From assembly GCF_001540865.1 (NCBI RefSeq), contig NC_033638.1:3448342-3512341 (forward strand): 64,000 bases of DNA, given 5' to 3'. The notes under the pieces were generated by a model that saw only the letters and a program-made list of their open reading frames with translations, did no database searches and was not told the DNA's origin. This document shows positions 40,487-53,185 of the stretch, piece by piece. The stretch's first letter is position 1, and each line of letters opens with the position of its first letter. Position numbers and translations under genes: made by a program. The stretch comes from Ananas comosus (lineage: Eukaryota; Streptophyta; Magnoliopsida; Poales; Bromeliaceae).

Positions 40487-40833
40487 ATGGCATGTTCTGT
40501 TACTATTGACATCAACTATCGTCGCCTGTTGAGTAGTATTTATGTGGAAATTTTCTTTCCTCCTCCAAGGTATGAAGTCACTTTAGGTCCTGATGACTAA
40601 TTCTATTCGTACGTGGATGTTAAAGTTCCAAGATGTAGTCGTTTTATGAAGATTATTATATGTTGGTGTTCCCCGTCTACCAATGCAACCTATTCTGTAG
40701 AGGATGCATTGCGGCTGCTATCAGAAGGCTGTGTAATGAGCTTTCTTTTAAAATTAGGGATGCTAATTATGAAGAAAAAGAAAATTACAAAAAATTATAT
40801 GAATGTGTCAATCAAGAATACGACGACCTTTGA
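40487..40833 (+). pseudogene. Decayed coding relic of an uncharacterised plant protein
   Basis: An open frame starts with ATG at 40487 (MACSVTIDINYRRLLSSIY), is cut by an in-frame TAA after RYEVTLGPDD, and resumes with YVDVKVPRCSRF and ICWCSPSTNATYSVEDA. Reading then shifts by one base near 40707 into AAIRRLCNELSF, IRDANYEEKENYKKLYECVN and QEYDDL, stopping at TGA 40831. Meaningful protein on both sides of a stop and a frameshift argues for a former gene. The style resembles an uncharacterised plant family, possibly transposon-associated; I cannot name it. An LTR begins 15 bp after its end. Confidence 0.55.
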
Positions 40834-40847
40834 AATAAATGTGAGAT

Positions 40848-43347
40848 TGTCACGCCCTGAGACCCGCTACTTTGGTCGGATCCGAGCACGCCGACAGACG
40901 ACCGAACGGACAAAGTTTTCCCTGTACGTCCAAGGCGTCGCAACAGTACAGATCATGAGGTTCCAAACAAGAACAGATTTCATACATGATTGCATAAGGA
41001 AGGCATCCAAAATATAATTGCTAAGCTATTACAAGCATTCACAATACATCCAATTTACATATTACATTTTTTATTCTTTTTGCTTTTTCCTTCCAAATAC
41101 AACCAACTATTAATACAATTTATTTCATTCTTTTCTTTTCTTTCCTACACCCCTAAGTTATGCTGACTCGGAGTACTTTTACCTCTGGTCTCGATAGTCG
41201 GGCATTATCTTTCAAGCTATGCCCTTTCCTCGCGCCGCCGCGCCGCTCACATGTGGACCTAAAAAATGTGGGGTGAGAACTATATAAATAGTTTCCAGTG
41301 GGTACGGCCACCCAAGGGAAGAGCTTGACCTACCAGGTCCAAATGAGGCAAAACAAGCATGTTAGTCCAACAGATATATATAAACATATAATTTCATGCA
41401 ACTAACCGCTATCATGCTTATGCTTCACAAAAATACAACAATGCAACTCATGCAACCAATACAAGTTGATCTACTGATTCTATTTTCTATTCCATAATTC
41501 ATACCATTTACCATTTGCTCCTAAGGTTTCTCTTAACTTTGTTAGCTTAAATGGGCTAGCATCGTACCTTGTGGCGGGAGGCCATGTGTGGGCCGAGTCA
41601 TGTTGGAAGTGGCGTGAGGCTGGGTGGGCCGAGTCATGTTCGAAGTGGCGTGAGGCTGGTTGGGCCGAGTCACAATCGAGACCCGTGGTAGCTGTATCTA
41701 TACGCTTTAAGTGAATTGATTGTGTATTTCTAACAGCTCGAGCTTTCAACTCGAGGATACCCTACCAACTAGGGTTATCAACAACTCGGGAATCCATCTA
41801 TCCCAATATTCCTATCATAGTGTCACTACTACACTAGTTCCAAATGCCACTCTTTTATGTCATTTACTTGTTCAAGTTCATCACTTGTTCTTAGCACTAT
41901 AGGATTCCATGTCAAGACCCAATCCTTATGCATCCACTAGATCATGTGTCCAACTCACATTTCTATTTCTACTATGGAAGCATGCAAGGAATTGAATTCC
42001 AACTAACCACATATCCTACAATGCATGATATCAACATATATACCCAATGACACTAGGTTCAATGTCCAATTATTTATTTTCTGTCCTAGTTGTCCACAGC
42101 TAGAATTCATAGTTTTCATGCCACACTTGTCGAGTTCTCTAACCTTCCTAGAGTTTATCGACCCAAGTTCAACATTCATATGAATCTAGCATATTTTCAC
42201 AATATGTCAACATGCATATCATACACATGCCGATATAAGGCATCATCGTTATCTAATGGTAGGTAACATCATTCAGCATAATATGATTCATGCATTCATT
42301 TTATCATATACAACCTACCACTACACATATGTGCATCAACAGCAAACATACTTCACTTTGGCATGAAAGTGACCTAATCACTTCGGTGAAGCACAACCCA
42401 CCTAACACTGCTCTCCGATTGCTTGTCGACACTTGCAATCGGGCTCCCATGGCACTCGTCGTCCGGTTCGGCTCGAACTCACAATCGATTACCGAACGCT
42501 CACCGATCTCCAACCTAGAGTTGTCTGGGACTTTTCTTTAACCTTCAATTAGAGAACCATAGGGTTAATTTAGATCAAAACCCTAAAATCCCAAAACCCC
42601 CATTTTGAAACCCTAGCTTTTCCATTTCTCCAAATACCTCAAAAAGTCATGGAGAAACATGCTTAGAATACTCTAGGGATCTCTAGAATACCACTCATGA
42701 AGGATTTAACCCAAATCCTAAACTCTTACCAAAATGCGAACTTCGGGTCGAAAGCACGCCACACCAAGTGCACGAAGGTTTGATTCACTGCTCTCCACGC
42801 GTTCCCAAACTCGCTCTCCACCAAAATCCTAAGTTTGGGATAGAGATCTAGAGAGGGAAAGAGAGGAGACTATAGAGAGAAAGGAGAGCTTCTCTCTCTA
42901 CATGTGTGGGTGTGGGGGTGTGTTGTGTTCTCCAACAGGGAAGGGAAGGAGGAGGGGTATTTATACAAGCCCAACCCACAAAATTACCAAAATGCCCTCA
43001 TTCAGGGCCATTTCGCGTGCAGGGTCCGGACCTTGACGCTAGGGTCCGGACCCCGTAGGTCCCACAGCTCAAAATTGCATTCTGCCATATTTTTTAACAC
43101 TGCGTACCGGTACCTCGTTTTCCAGTACTGGCATCTGGCTAGTCCAGTACCGGTACCTAGTTTTCCAATACCGGTACTCAGCACAAAATTCTGCACTCAT
43201 GCAATTTCAGCTTTTGGAGCCCGTTTTCGCGTCTGGTCTACGCCGAAAACACTCAAATGCTCTCTGAACTTCGCCGGAGCTATTCTAATAGCTTCTTAAG
43301 CTAATATCCACCGAAACTTCATAACCATAGAAGTTCGGTATATTACA
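40848..43347 (-). mobile_element. LTR (TACCGGTA subtype), no clear target duplication
   Basis: Reads TGTCACGCCCTGAG... to ...GTTCGGTATATTACA. Structural marks match its relatives: CAGTGGGTACGGCCACCC (41300), an ACCGGT cluster (43105-43175), a minus-sense TATA-like TGTATAAATACC (42957-42968), and a CT-rich leader. The flanks GAGAT and GGATA do not match. The right flank is part of another LTR-like fragment, so this copy may have recombined or inserted into an older one. Confidence 0.83.
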
Positions 43348-43700
43348 GGATAAGCCGCCGAGAGTGGCGAAGTACACCACTAGGTCAACTGAGGCATGAG
43401 TAAACAACAATAAGTAAGTAATGTAAATACAATAAACAAATAAAGTGAATTAACTATAAACATGCCTCAACAAGATATGCTTTTTAACATGTCTTATGTA
43501 CTAGTCCATCATATACAAGTTTTATAAGTCATGCTAATTATCAATTTAATCATTTATATGTCATGATTTATGCAGAAATATCATCATTACAGTTTAACTA
43601 GCTAATGACATTACATAGCTACTTTCTACACTATCATGAGTGTAAACCTGTAAATACTGTCATTATAACTAATGACTAACAGAAATGTCAACCTTCTAGT
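43348..43700 (-). mobile_element. Fragment of another LTR of the same superfamily
   Basis: The stretch with GCCGCCGAGAGTGGCGAAG and CCACTAGGTCAACTGAGGCATGA corresponds to the conserved block after CCAGTGGGTTCGGC in the minus-sense LTRs. It has lost both termini. 43700-43885 is unclassified. Confidence 0.5.
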
Positions 43701-43885
43701 ATATGGATAGTATATGGTTAGTCATAATTAAAAGATTTTTCGAAGAGATGGTATCTTATGGTTCTTGATCCCAAGGAAAAGTAAGCGAGTTTCACTTATT
43801 CAAGTTTTTTGTTTTTTCTCCTCTTTAATATTTTTATGTACTTGTAGGCTATTTCGAACTACTAACTTGGTTAGTATAGTGTGCT

Positions 43886-46559
43886 TGTAATATACTGAAC
43901 TCCAAACATTATGAAGTTTTGGTTGGGAAAAGCTTAAAAAGCTATTAAATAAGTTCTAACAAAGTTTGGAGAGCATTTGAGTGTTTTCGGCGCAAACTAG
44001 ACTCAAAAAACGGGCTCGAAAAGCTGAAATTTGCCTAAGTTGCAGAATTTGTACTGGGTACCGGTACTGAAAACTGGGTACTGATATTGGACTGGCCGGG
44101 TACCGGTACTGGAATCGGGTACTGGTACGCAATGGTAAAAATGAGAAATCTAGCTATCGAGTTTTGAGGTGCTGGAGCTGGGTACCGGTACGCGAGCCAG
44201 AGTACCGGTACGTAGCCTCCCAAAATGCTATTTTTGAGGGGTAAAATTGTAATTTCACTCGGGTCTTATATATAGGGGTACCCACCCCTTTCCCTCAGCA
44301 GAGAACACACACACACACACACACTGTGGGAGGGAGAGAGGAGCTCATCTCTCTCACCCTTTTCTTCCTCCTCTCCGACTCGGCGATCTTGGTGGAGATC
44401 GGACTCGGGAAGCTTGGAGGAGTGGTGGTTTGAGCTCTCGGGCGCTTGGAGGCTCGGTGTGCTTTCGACTCAAGGTTCGATTTTAGGGTTTTAGCTAGTG
44501 TTTTGGATTTAAACTTTCTAAATGGATTTCTAGCAAATCCTAAGCTAATCTAAGCTACAAATTATAGAGATTAGCATGTGATTTTTGGGTTTGCCATTAT
44601 TTATGGGAAACCCTAGGTTTAAAGGAGGAATTTTTTGGTGGAGAGTTTAAAGGTTGTTTTAACCCTTTGGAACCCTAATTAAAGGTTAGAAAATCATGTG
44701 AGAACACTTGATTTCATAAACAAAGATTAATTATTTAGTGGTTCGAAAACGATAACGAGTAGGTCTCTTGTATAGGGCTAGGAAAGCTTCGGAGCAAGCT
44801 TGGAGATCCAAGTGGTTGGCCTAATTGCAAGTGTCTACAAGCAATTAGAAAGCATTGTGAGGTGGGTTGTGCTTCACTGAAGTGACTAGGTCGCTTCCAT
44901 GCCAAAGAGTGAAGTATGGTTTATTATCGATGCATCCGTGTATATAGTGGTAGGTTATATGTGATTTAAATGATTGTTATATCATGTGTTACTAGATGAA
45001 AATTACCTACCCTTGGATGATGATAACACAGGCATGTGGAACATATAAGATGTATATATATGTATGCCTAGATGTGAATGTTGAACTTGGGTCGATAAAC
45101 TCTAAGAAAATTAGAGAACTCGACAAGTGTGGCATAAAGGACTAGATGGCATGAAAACTATGAATCCTAGATATGGACAATTAGGATAGAAAATAATTGA
45201 TTGGACATTAAACCTAGTGTCACTGAACATAGATTAGACATTGAACCTAGAGTCGGGTGAACCTAGGTGGAAGAACATAGGACCTAATGTTGTTGAACCT
45301 AGGTTATGAATATAGTGGTATTGAACCTAGTGTTATTAAACATAGGTTGAGAAATGAAGTGGTAGAATGACCACTAGGATATGAATGGCTTGAACCTAGA
45401 AAGGTTGACAATATAGGGTATGTGACCAACCCTTGAGACTTGGAAGGTGGATTCCGGAATCCCAGGACTTGTGGATATTGACAGTTCTTGGCCGTGGGTG
45501 CATGTGACATATTTCTCTCCCACCGGAAGAACTTCGAGGGTATGGTTATGGAAGATTCTTGGCCGTGAGGGTGTATATGGCATGTTCCTCTTCCACCGAA
45601 AGAATCTTCGAGCGCTAAGGTGTATGTGGCATGTTCCTCTCCCTATCGGGGATCTCGGCTACGGGTGTATGTGGCATGTTCCTCTCCCACAGAAGGATCC
45701 CTGACCACGGGTGTACGCAGTTCTTCGCGACCCGTTAGGCAACTTGGTTGTGGATTGAAGGCTGAGGTGTACGGCAGGTTCCTCTCCTCAGGCCTGGATG
45801 CACGCGGTATTCCGCAGATGATTGACTCAAGAGGGAGTCGGGTGGCATAGTTTGGCTAAGGTAAAGGAAACCTTAGGAGTGAATAGCAAATAATAGAGAA
45901 TGGTCAATGATATAAAATAGTAAATGGTATAGATTGTGGAATAGAAAGTAGAATCAGTAGATCAACTTGCATTGGTTGCATGAGTTGCATTGTTGCATTT
46001 GTGAGGCATAAGTATGATACTTGTTAGTTGCATGAAATTATATGATTATATATATCTGTTGGACTAACATGCTTGTTTTGCCTCCTTTGGACCCGGTGGG
46101 TTGAGCTTTTTTCTTGGGTGGCCGTACCCACTGGGAATTATTTATATAATACTCACCCCACCTTTTTCAGGTCCACACGTGAGCGGCACGAGGAAAGGGC
46201 GTAGCTCGGTAGATAGCGCCCTGCCATTGAGACCAGAGATAGAAGTACCCCGAGTCAGTTTAGTTTAGGGGTATAGGGAAAGAAAAGAGAGAACTTGTAA
46301 TAAAAAGATGATTGTATTTGGAAGCAAAAGAATGAAAATGTAATATGTAAATTGCATGTTATGTGAATGCTTGTAATAGCATAGTATTTATGTTTTCGAC
46401 ACCTTCCTCATGCAATCTATGTATGAATTTTCTTCCTGTTTAGAACCTCGCGAATTGTATGGATTGTGATGCCTAGGACGTACATGGGAGACTCTGTCCG
46501 TTCAGCGGTCTGTCGACGTGCCGAATCTAACCAAAGTGGCGGGTCATCGGGCTGTGACA
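43886..46559 (+). mobile_element. Solo LTR (TACCGGTA subtype)
   Basis: Starts TGTAATATACTGAAC, ends ATCGGGCTGTGACA, flanked by the 5-bp duplication GTGCT (43881-43885 and 46560-46564). TACCGGTA cluster at 44058-44208, TATATATA box at 44267-44274, then an (AC)n run and CT-rich leader (44309-44370). The body has the ACCTAG short-repeat block (45230-45400), in reverse relative to 36062-39068. No coding sequence. Confidence 0.93.
44058..44208 (+). promoter_or_regulatory. ACCGGT cluster in LTR U3
   Basis: GGTACCGGTAC-type sites near 44060, 44102, 44183 and 44204, plus ACTGATA/ACTGGTA decayed partners that sit about 22 bp from intact ones. About 60 bp upstream of TATATATA. Confidence 0.5.
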
Positions 46560-46564
46560 GTGCT

Positions 46565-48724
46565 AGGTAATATTTGAAGCAAGTTATTTTAAATCATCAA
46601 AATACTTTCTTATTAAAACGGTTGTTTATATTTGATTCAAATGATCTTCATGAAACAGGTTCCTGATACTTCTAGTTCTCATCATGATATGAATGTGCAA
46701 ATTACTCATTGTTCTACTTCTTTCCATATATCTTGAACTACCTATTAATGTAATTTCCTTAACAATTTTTATGTAGATTAACTTGGGTATTAGTTAATTT
46801 GATGCTTGTATATGAAAGATGCTTTATTTGCTGGGACAAAGTTGAAAAGTTGGTTGGTTGTGAGCTCGTTTTTGGATGGATATGGCTAGGTTTTGTCTCG
46901 CCTTTCACCTATTTTTTCTCCCTTATTAGTATCTTACTACATCTTTTACCTGATAAGTTATCTTTATACTTTACTTGTACCGATTTATTGAATACTTTGA
47001 AGATGTTTTTTTTGTTATTTCTTTATTGAATGCTGATTTAGATGCTCAATATGCCACTAATGACTGATGAATACCTTTAGCTTAATATACTAATAATGTT
47101 GTAGTCATTCATAGAACTAGTATTCTCACAGTGCTTTATCCTTCAATTAATAACAAAAAAAACATCTTCAAAGTATTCAATAAATCGGTACAAGTAAAGT
47201 ATAAAGATAACTTATCAGGTAAAAGATGTAGTAAGATACTAATAAGNAGTCATTCATAGAACTAGTATTCTCACAGTGCTTTATCCTTCAATTAATAACA
47301 TTTCTAGATTATTTTTCTATTGTTTATTAACCACTCAACTATTTCTTATGCAATAACTGGATTAAATTCCCAGTTGAGATATTATAATGTTATCCAGGAT
47401 GGTGATGACTGTTGCCTGATTATGTATACTATTGCACTCTTGGTGCTTTGATTTTACCTGGATTCTTTCCTCAATTTTATCATCTTTTTTTGTTCAACTT
47501 CAAATGATTATTTTTGTGATCCATATTTACTTTTTATTAGTAAATCGCTTATTCTTATTATTAATTGCAAATGTTACGTACTTTTCAAGTACGTTCGTTT
47601 GGGCCTTATCATCGACGTGAGTGAACTTCCGAAGTGGAACAATGAGGCTTAAGAATTTAAAATTTGAGAATTTTAGGTGTTAATTAGTATCATTTAGAAT
47701 TTTATTACTGTTTGGTTAAAATTCAAACAACCATTATACTGTTGGAACTCATGTCCGAAATTTAATTTGACTATTGAGATTGTAATTCGAGAATTAAGAC
47801 TATTTGTTATAAATTATTATTGCTCTTTAGTTATAACTATTTTTTAATATTTCAATTCAGTGAAATATTTTGTTGTGAATCAAGTATTTTAATATTAATT
47901 GCAATTGCCATTATAAGTCTTATTTAGTAATCATTTGGCACTTTTTGTGGCGCTTATAATTAATTAATTGTAGTGGCAATTATAATAATAGCTGTTGGAT
48001 AGTTGTATTTAGCGGCATTTACTTAGATTTTTACCAAAACAAATTCCACAATACATTTTACCTATCCTACCAATAGTAGCAATTATTATAATTTTCACGA
48101 AACTATTTAGCAGTAATTATAATTATCGAAAATTTAAAAAATAATCGCCATTCAAATTCAATTTTATTATAGTGATATATAAATAAATATGCGGGGTATT
48201 CTCGGCTGAACTAAAGTGAAAAAAAAAAACTCCGAAATATAAAGAGAAGTTCATGAGAAATTCATAAACCTTTTTAGAGGGAGAAAAACTACTTTCTCCA
48301 TTAATATATTGAATATTGATGGCCTTGCATAGTGGAAGCTTGGTCCATCACGGATTTTGAACGGTGGAGGTTTTTCTTCCATGACCGAAAGACGTACGGA
48401 CCTCTACAATGATCACGAAACGATCGATCATATATGTGCAAAGAAAGTGCAACGTAGTTAGGTTTTGGAAGAACACGATATGATCCAATATTTTGCTGCG
48501 TACTACAAAAAATATAACATAGATAGAATTAAGAATGATGAATTTCTGATGTACAGACATTCAAATCAACCAAAAGAATGCAATAATTTTTTGCTCTTAT
48601 GCAGGGACAAATAATTCTTTTTTGAAAGTTCAGGAATTAAAACAAAATATTAGTAAAGTTTTAATTAAATCTCAAATATCAGAATTAATTAAAAGTTTGA
48701 AAACTAAAACAAAACTTCTTAAGT
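46565..48724. other. AT-rich intergenic sequence with an assembly-type repeat
   Basis: No gene recognised. 46922-47019 is repeated perfectly in reverse at 47149-47246, followed by a single N (47247). Then 47103-47154 is repeated perfectly in direct orientation at 47248-47299. The rest has only short AT-rich frames. Confidence 0.6.
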
Positions 48725-49165
48725 TGAAGGGTTAATTACTTGCACTATATAGCAGCCCTTAAACTTTTAATTGTCGAAGTTTCATTTTGGCACCTATTTT
48801 TTGATCGTGAATTTAATGCCCTGTGAACTTTTAACAATATATCAAATCGGATAGTTCCATTCTCTAATGCTAAGTTCTAATTAAGTCAACATTTTGTTCA
48901 ACAAAATTTACCGTCGGCCGGAAAGTTCTTTTTCACCTGAAATAGATACTTGCTAGCTGTTAAAATGGAAAAATTCTAGAATGCAACGGGTATATTAGTG
49001 ACGTGGCGTAACAAACCAATCAAATTAATCATTTTAAAAATATATGTCCCATCATGATTGTAAAAAAGTATTTTTATTGTACTTTTATTTGAAAAGAAGG
49101 AATGTGATTGGCTTGTTACTGATGACGTGGTGCAAGTGTGACAGTGTAGAATTCCTCGTTAAAAT
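48725..49165. repeat. Dispersed non-coding repeat, second copy at 63425-63620
   Basis: The part from about 48972 to 49165 (TCTAGAATGCA..., TATTAGTGACGTGG..., GCAAGTGTGA) aligns with 63425-63620 with many substitutions. Probably a MITE or other short element; ends not defined. Confidence 0.55.
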
Positions 49166-49457
49166 GTGCTTTATTCTATCATCAAACAATAAGCTCTAAT
49201 TCGTAGTTAAGTACACATTTGGCATTTAGATCTTTTTAAAAGGAGCAATTTGGTATATTTATATATAGAAGTATGTGTAATGCGTATGAATTCATTCATT
49301 TTAAAAGAATAAGATGCAAAGTAGAACTTTTATTAATGCCTACAAACTAGCCAGTAATGCAATTGTCGTGTTTTAGAAAAAGTGTTCTTTGTGACAGTAA
49401 TATCATTTGGGATAACTCAGAAAAAAATTTCATACCATATATAGGTGATAGTAAATA

Positions 49458-49625
49458 TGACATTCCAATAGTCCCACATCGAATGGAAATGAAGTTATCA
49501 TTGGGTTTATAAGAGGACTCTACTATCGTAATAATAAGTGGGCTTTAGTATTTTGGACTAGTGATTTGGGTTCAACGAGTTATTATTGCTAGTGGGTCGT
49601 ATCGTTACATTTGGTATCAGGACCA
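49458..49625 (+). mobile_element. TRIM-like LTR end with primer-binding site
   Basis: TGACATTCCAATAGTCCCACATCG... to ...CGTATCGTTACA (about 152 bp), followed after two T by TGGTATCAG, which matches the initiator-tRNA-Met primer site used by many plant LTR elements. The TCCCACATCG motif near the LTR start is common in small plant retrotransposons. No second LTR was found, so it is a fragment or a diverged copy. Confidence 0.55.
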
Positions 49626-50621
49626 GTTCACCAGCCGGAAGTGTGAGATGGCTCTTGGCTGAGCCAAGATCAAAATGACGGTCGGTGATTGAGAGGTTTA
49701 ACATTTATTATTATATATCGTGTTCAGTAATGTGAAGGCTATTTATTGGCCACCATATATTGTTTCCATTTGGAATAATTGTTACAGTAAAAATTAACTC
49801 TCTCCATATTTTAGATTTGCAGATGCTCCACTACACAATGTACCTCTCTTTCTAATCGTGAATCCAAGAGAAATAAAGGTGGTGAACATTTTGACCATAA
49901 TATTATTGTTTCAAGGAATGAACGGATTCATCAAGCCCTTACATCTCGATATATTCCCACTTGGTTGGCGGATGACAATCTACAATATATAATGTAATCT
50001 AATCCATAAAAAAGGCGAAAGAAAGGTGAAAATATATATAAAGAGGATTCCTGCTAGCTACCGCCATTAATTAATTTGTATTTTTATTTTAAAATAATTG
50101 CATATATATCCCCGAAGAATTAAAGTGGGGATATTGTATATTTAGTCCTCTACACTTAAAAATTATTTTATATTTCTCTTGAATTAAGTTGAGAACTTTA
50201 AAATCCAGCTTGTTAACATATTAATTTCTAGACTATATAGTCAAAACTTAATTTCCATATATATATATATATTAGTATATATTATGACTGCTTTGCCATT
50301 AGCGTGATTAGAAATCATCGAGAAATTGTGATCGTTAAATCAAATTCTATTATTTTTAATTTATTAATGAATTGCGGCTATTTAATTAATTTGCTTCAAT
50401 TCAGTTCCTTCCGAAATGCATTTAAGTACTAATTTTATGCGAGCGGGTAATTAATATTGAAGCAGATAAGAGCAATATAGTTTTTGTTAATAAAATATGT
50501 TATCTTTTAACTATTCAAGGAATATATATATGTTTGTAAAGATTTAAAGTTAGCAGTAATATGATAGCTGGAAATTAAAGATATAGATATGTAAGGGCTA
50601 GATCCTTTCATTAATTTGTCG

Positions 50622-50658
<37 letters not shown>

Positions 50659-50918
50659 CAATCGACCCTTTTATTCTAATATCGATGTTATGAGTTAACC
50701 CCCTTGATGAGTAATTAATTAACCCTCGAGTAATTAATAGGGTTAGCTCTAATCCTATATCAGAGTCTCCCGCACAACTTAGCTGTGGATTCTCCACGCA
50801 CGGAAATAATTAAAGAGAAAAAGAAGACCCAAAAGGAAGCACTAATTTATTATTATGCTAATAATAATTAACCGAAAGCTCTTCTGCACTCGATCAGCCA
50901 CTTACAATTAAGTTAGGG
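49626..50918. other. AT-rich intergenic sequence
   Basis: No gene recognised. Includes a (TA)n microsatellite at about 50625-50655. Confidence 0.5.
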
Positions 50919-50923
50919 TGCTA

Positions 50924-51256
50924 TGGTACGGTCCTACCGTATTAATAGGGATAAACGATCACTTCGAGGGGATCGAACCTCCTAAAGAATTGAGAAGTAG
51001 AGAAGTAGAGAGAAGAGGTAGAAAAAGAAGACAAGATATGAGAAAAAAGAGACAATATTACTTTCTTATTTCTTGTAACTCCGGGTTACATTATATAGTG
51101 TCCAAATCCTTAAACTACTCCTAATCATATCTAATAAATCTATTCCCAAACAAGATAACTGCCTATTCCTAAATATATTCCTAAATAACAAGATATTTAA
51201 ATTTGAACTTGTTTATTAAAAGGAAACTATTAAAAAGGAAAGTTGGGGTCGCATCA
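50924..51256 (-). repeat. 3' LTR of the TR-GAG element
   Basis: Direct repeat partner of 52363-52687. It carries an extra 8-bp AGAAGTAG unit near 51000. Confidence 0.95.
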
Positions 51257-51312
51257 TCTTCTCCGCCCTCGAAAGCCACCTTGTCCTCAAGGTGAAAAAT
51301 CCTCAAGCTTGT

Positions 51313-52305
51313 CTAATCCTTTTTTATATCATCTTCTCTATTTTCATCAGGTTCGGCCTCGATCAAAAATAGTTGCTTTGATTTGCATCGATGTCCGGCT
51401 CTATATTTTTCATCACAATTATAGCAAAGGCCTTGATCTCTTCTTACTTTCGCTTCAGTCGGTGTGAGGTGCTTTATGGGTGGAAGCGTCTCATTAGACA
51501 TTGGTATTGTAGAGGCAGACAAAAGAGAAGGCTTAGAATTTATAATACGATGTTGAGCTATCAACTTTTCCTCTTGTAGACGAGCAAGACCGATGGCTGC
51601 TGACATAGAAGTTGGTCGGAAGGCTCGGACATCATGCTTTAGGTCCTCCCTCAGCCCACTAACGAAGCAACTTATGAAAAATGCCTCAGTTAGTCCTGAA
51701 GTGCGATTGGCTAGCATTTCGAATCGAGCCTGATAATCACGAACACTTTGCGCCGAACCCTGTTGTAGTTTTGCTAATTCTCCCATATAGTCCTCGTACA
51801 TAGTTGGACCAAAACGAGTACAAAGAGCTTCTATGAATTCCACCCAAGCCACGACTCCACGGTTCTTCTCGAACCATTGAAGCCATTGTAACGCTTCATT
51901 CTCCATATGATAGGATGCGAGCGGAACCTTCTGGATGTCTGGTATGTGATTAAATTTAAAAAATTGTTCTGCTCGGTACACCCATCCAGCTGGATCCTCG
52001 CCATCAAACCGGGGAAACTCCAGTCGTGTGACACGAGGTATCACCATCATAGAGTTCTCCATAGAAGGAACCAATGTCCTTTCCTTGAAAGGAGTAGGAA
52101 GAAGGGGGCGATTTTTATCGGAACTGGAGGCGGATGTATCTACGGACGGTGCTTGCGGTTGCACATCCATTTTTGTGTTCATAGCGATAATTAAATTTTT
52201 AAGATCGTTAATGGAATCGCTAATGGACTTTACCTCGGTCTCCAGTTTGTTTAATCGAATATCAACGTTGTTCATTTCCTCCCTTCGTACGAACTCTCCG
52301 TCCAT
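51313..52305 (-). CDS. Retrotransposon Gag polyprotein (Ty3/Gypsy type)
   Basis: 330 residues, intact. Residues about 13-45 form a likely coiled coil. About 100-245 is the retrotransposon Gag domain (RFDGEDPAGWVYRAEQFF, then WFEKNRGVVAWVEF, then a leucine-rich helix with RFEMLANR). Residues 294-307 are a zinc knuckle of the CYNCDEKYRAGHRC form found in this lineage. Gag packages the element RNA into virus-like particles. The frame stops at 51313 with no protease or reverse transcriptase, so mobilisation would need an autonomous relative. It is the only long intact transposon frame in the window. Confidence 0.93.
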   Translation of the reverse strand: MDGEFVRREEMNNVDIRLNKLETEVKSISDSINDLKNLIIAMNTKMDVQPQAPSVDTSASSSDKNRPLLPTPFKERTLVPSMENSMMVIPRVTRLEFPRFDGEDPAGWVYRAEQFFKFNHIPDIQKVPLASYHMENEALQWLQWFEKNRGVVAWVEFIEALCTRFGPTMYEDYMGELAKLQQGSAQSVRDYQARFEMLANRTSGLTEAFFISCFVSGLREDLKHDVRAFRPTSMSAAIGLARLQEEKLIAQHRIINSKPSLLSASTIPMSNETLPPIKHLTPTEAKVRRDQGLCYNCDEKYRAGHRCKSKQLFLIEAEPDENREDDIKKD

Positions 52306-52348
52306 CTTTCGTAATAATTTCCGTTGTGCTCAAGTCAGGACCATACAA

Positions 52349-52360
52349 GCTCTGATACCA
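52349..52360 (-). other. Primer-binding site (initiator tRNA-Met type)
   Basis: TGGTATCAGAGC on the minus strand, two bases after the 5' LTR. Confidence 0.9.
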
Positions 52361-52362
52361 AA

Positions 52363-52687
52363 TGGTACGGTCCTACCGTATTAATAGGGATAAACGATCA
52401 CTTCGAGGGGATCGAACCTCCTAAAAAATTGAGAAGTAGAGAGAAGAGGTAGAAAGAGAAGACAAGATATGAGAAAAAAGAGACAATATTACTTTCTTAT
52501 TTCTTGTAACTCCGGATTACATTATATAGAGTCCAAATCCTTAAACTACTCCTAATCATATCTAATAAATCTATTCCCAAACAAGATAACCGTCTATTCC
52601 TAAATATATTCCTAAATAACAAAATATTTAAATTTAAACTTGTTTATTAAAAAGAAACTATTAAAAAGAAAAGTTGGGGTCCCATCA
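52363..52687 (-). repeat. 5' LTR of the TR-GAG element
   Basis: Direct repeat partner of 50924-51256; ends adjoin the TGCTA target duplication. Confidence 0.95.
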
Positions 52688-52867
52688 TGCTACGTACGTA
52701 CCACATTACTAAACACACTACTCGATCTCTTTCTCTAGTAGCTAGGCATTAATTATCGTTTATATATCAAAACCTCTTGATACGTACGTACTCGGGCGAG
52801 GCCCACAACACAAATAATTAACAGCTGATATCCACCCATGCATGTGGGCCCGGCTCGCTTATTAACC

Positions 52868-53152
52868 TCAAACGGTAGTGGCCCCCGCCGCAGTCGCCGT
52901 GGCGGCTGCTGTCACGGCAGCGGCGGCGGCGGTTTTGGCATCATCAGAAACCTCATCAGCTGCGGCGGCGGCGGCGGCGGCAGCTAACACTGCTTTCTCT
53001 ACCATCACCTCAACTGCTATATTTTTATCGCCAACGTAGTAGTAAACGTTCTCATGATCATCCGTGCTGTTGTTCTGATCACCTCCATTAATTATTACCT
53101 TCTTCGTATTCTCATCCTTCTCCAGGTCTCTATTACCATGCAGTACTGTGCA

Positions 53153-53185
<33 letters not shown>

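Larger units (their letters stand above)
50919..52692 (-). mobile_element. TR-GAG retrotransposon (complete non-autonomous element)
   Basis: Two LTRs, 50924-51256 (333 bp) and 52363-52687 (325 bp), start TGGTACGG and end CATCA on the plus strand and are flanked by the 5-bp duplication TGCTA (50919-50923 and 52688-52692). On the minus strand it runs: 5' LTR, primer site TGGTATCAGAGC (52360-52349), one gag frame, a purine tract (about 51275-51257), 3' LTR. About 40 bp after the gag stop the sequence reads LEDKVAFEGGED, resembling the C-terminal tail of Ty3/Gypsy polyproteins, so protease to integrase were deleted. I count about 11 substitutions plus one 8-bp duplication between the LTRs (about 97% identical), so insertion was fairly recent. 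Confidence 0.95.
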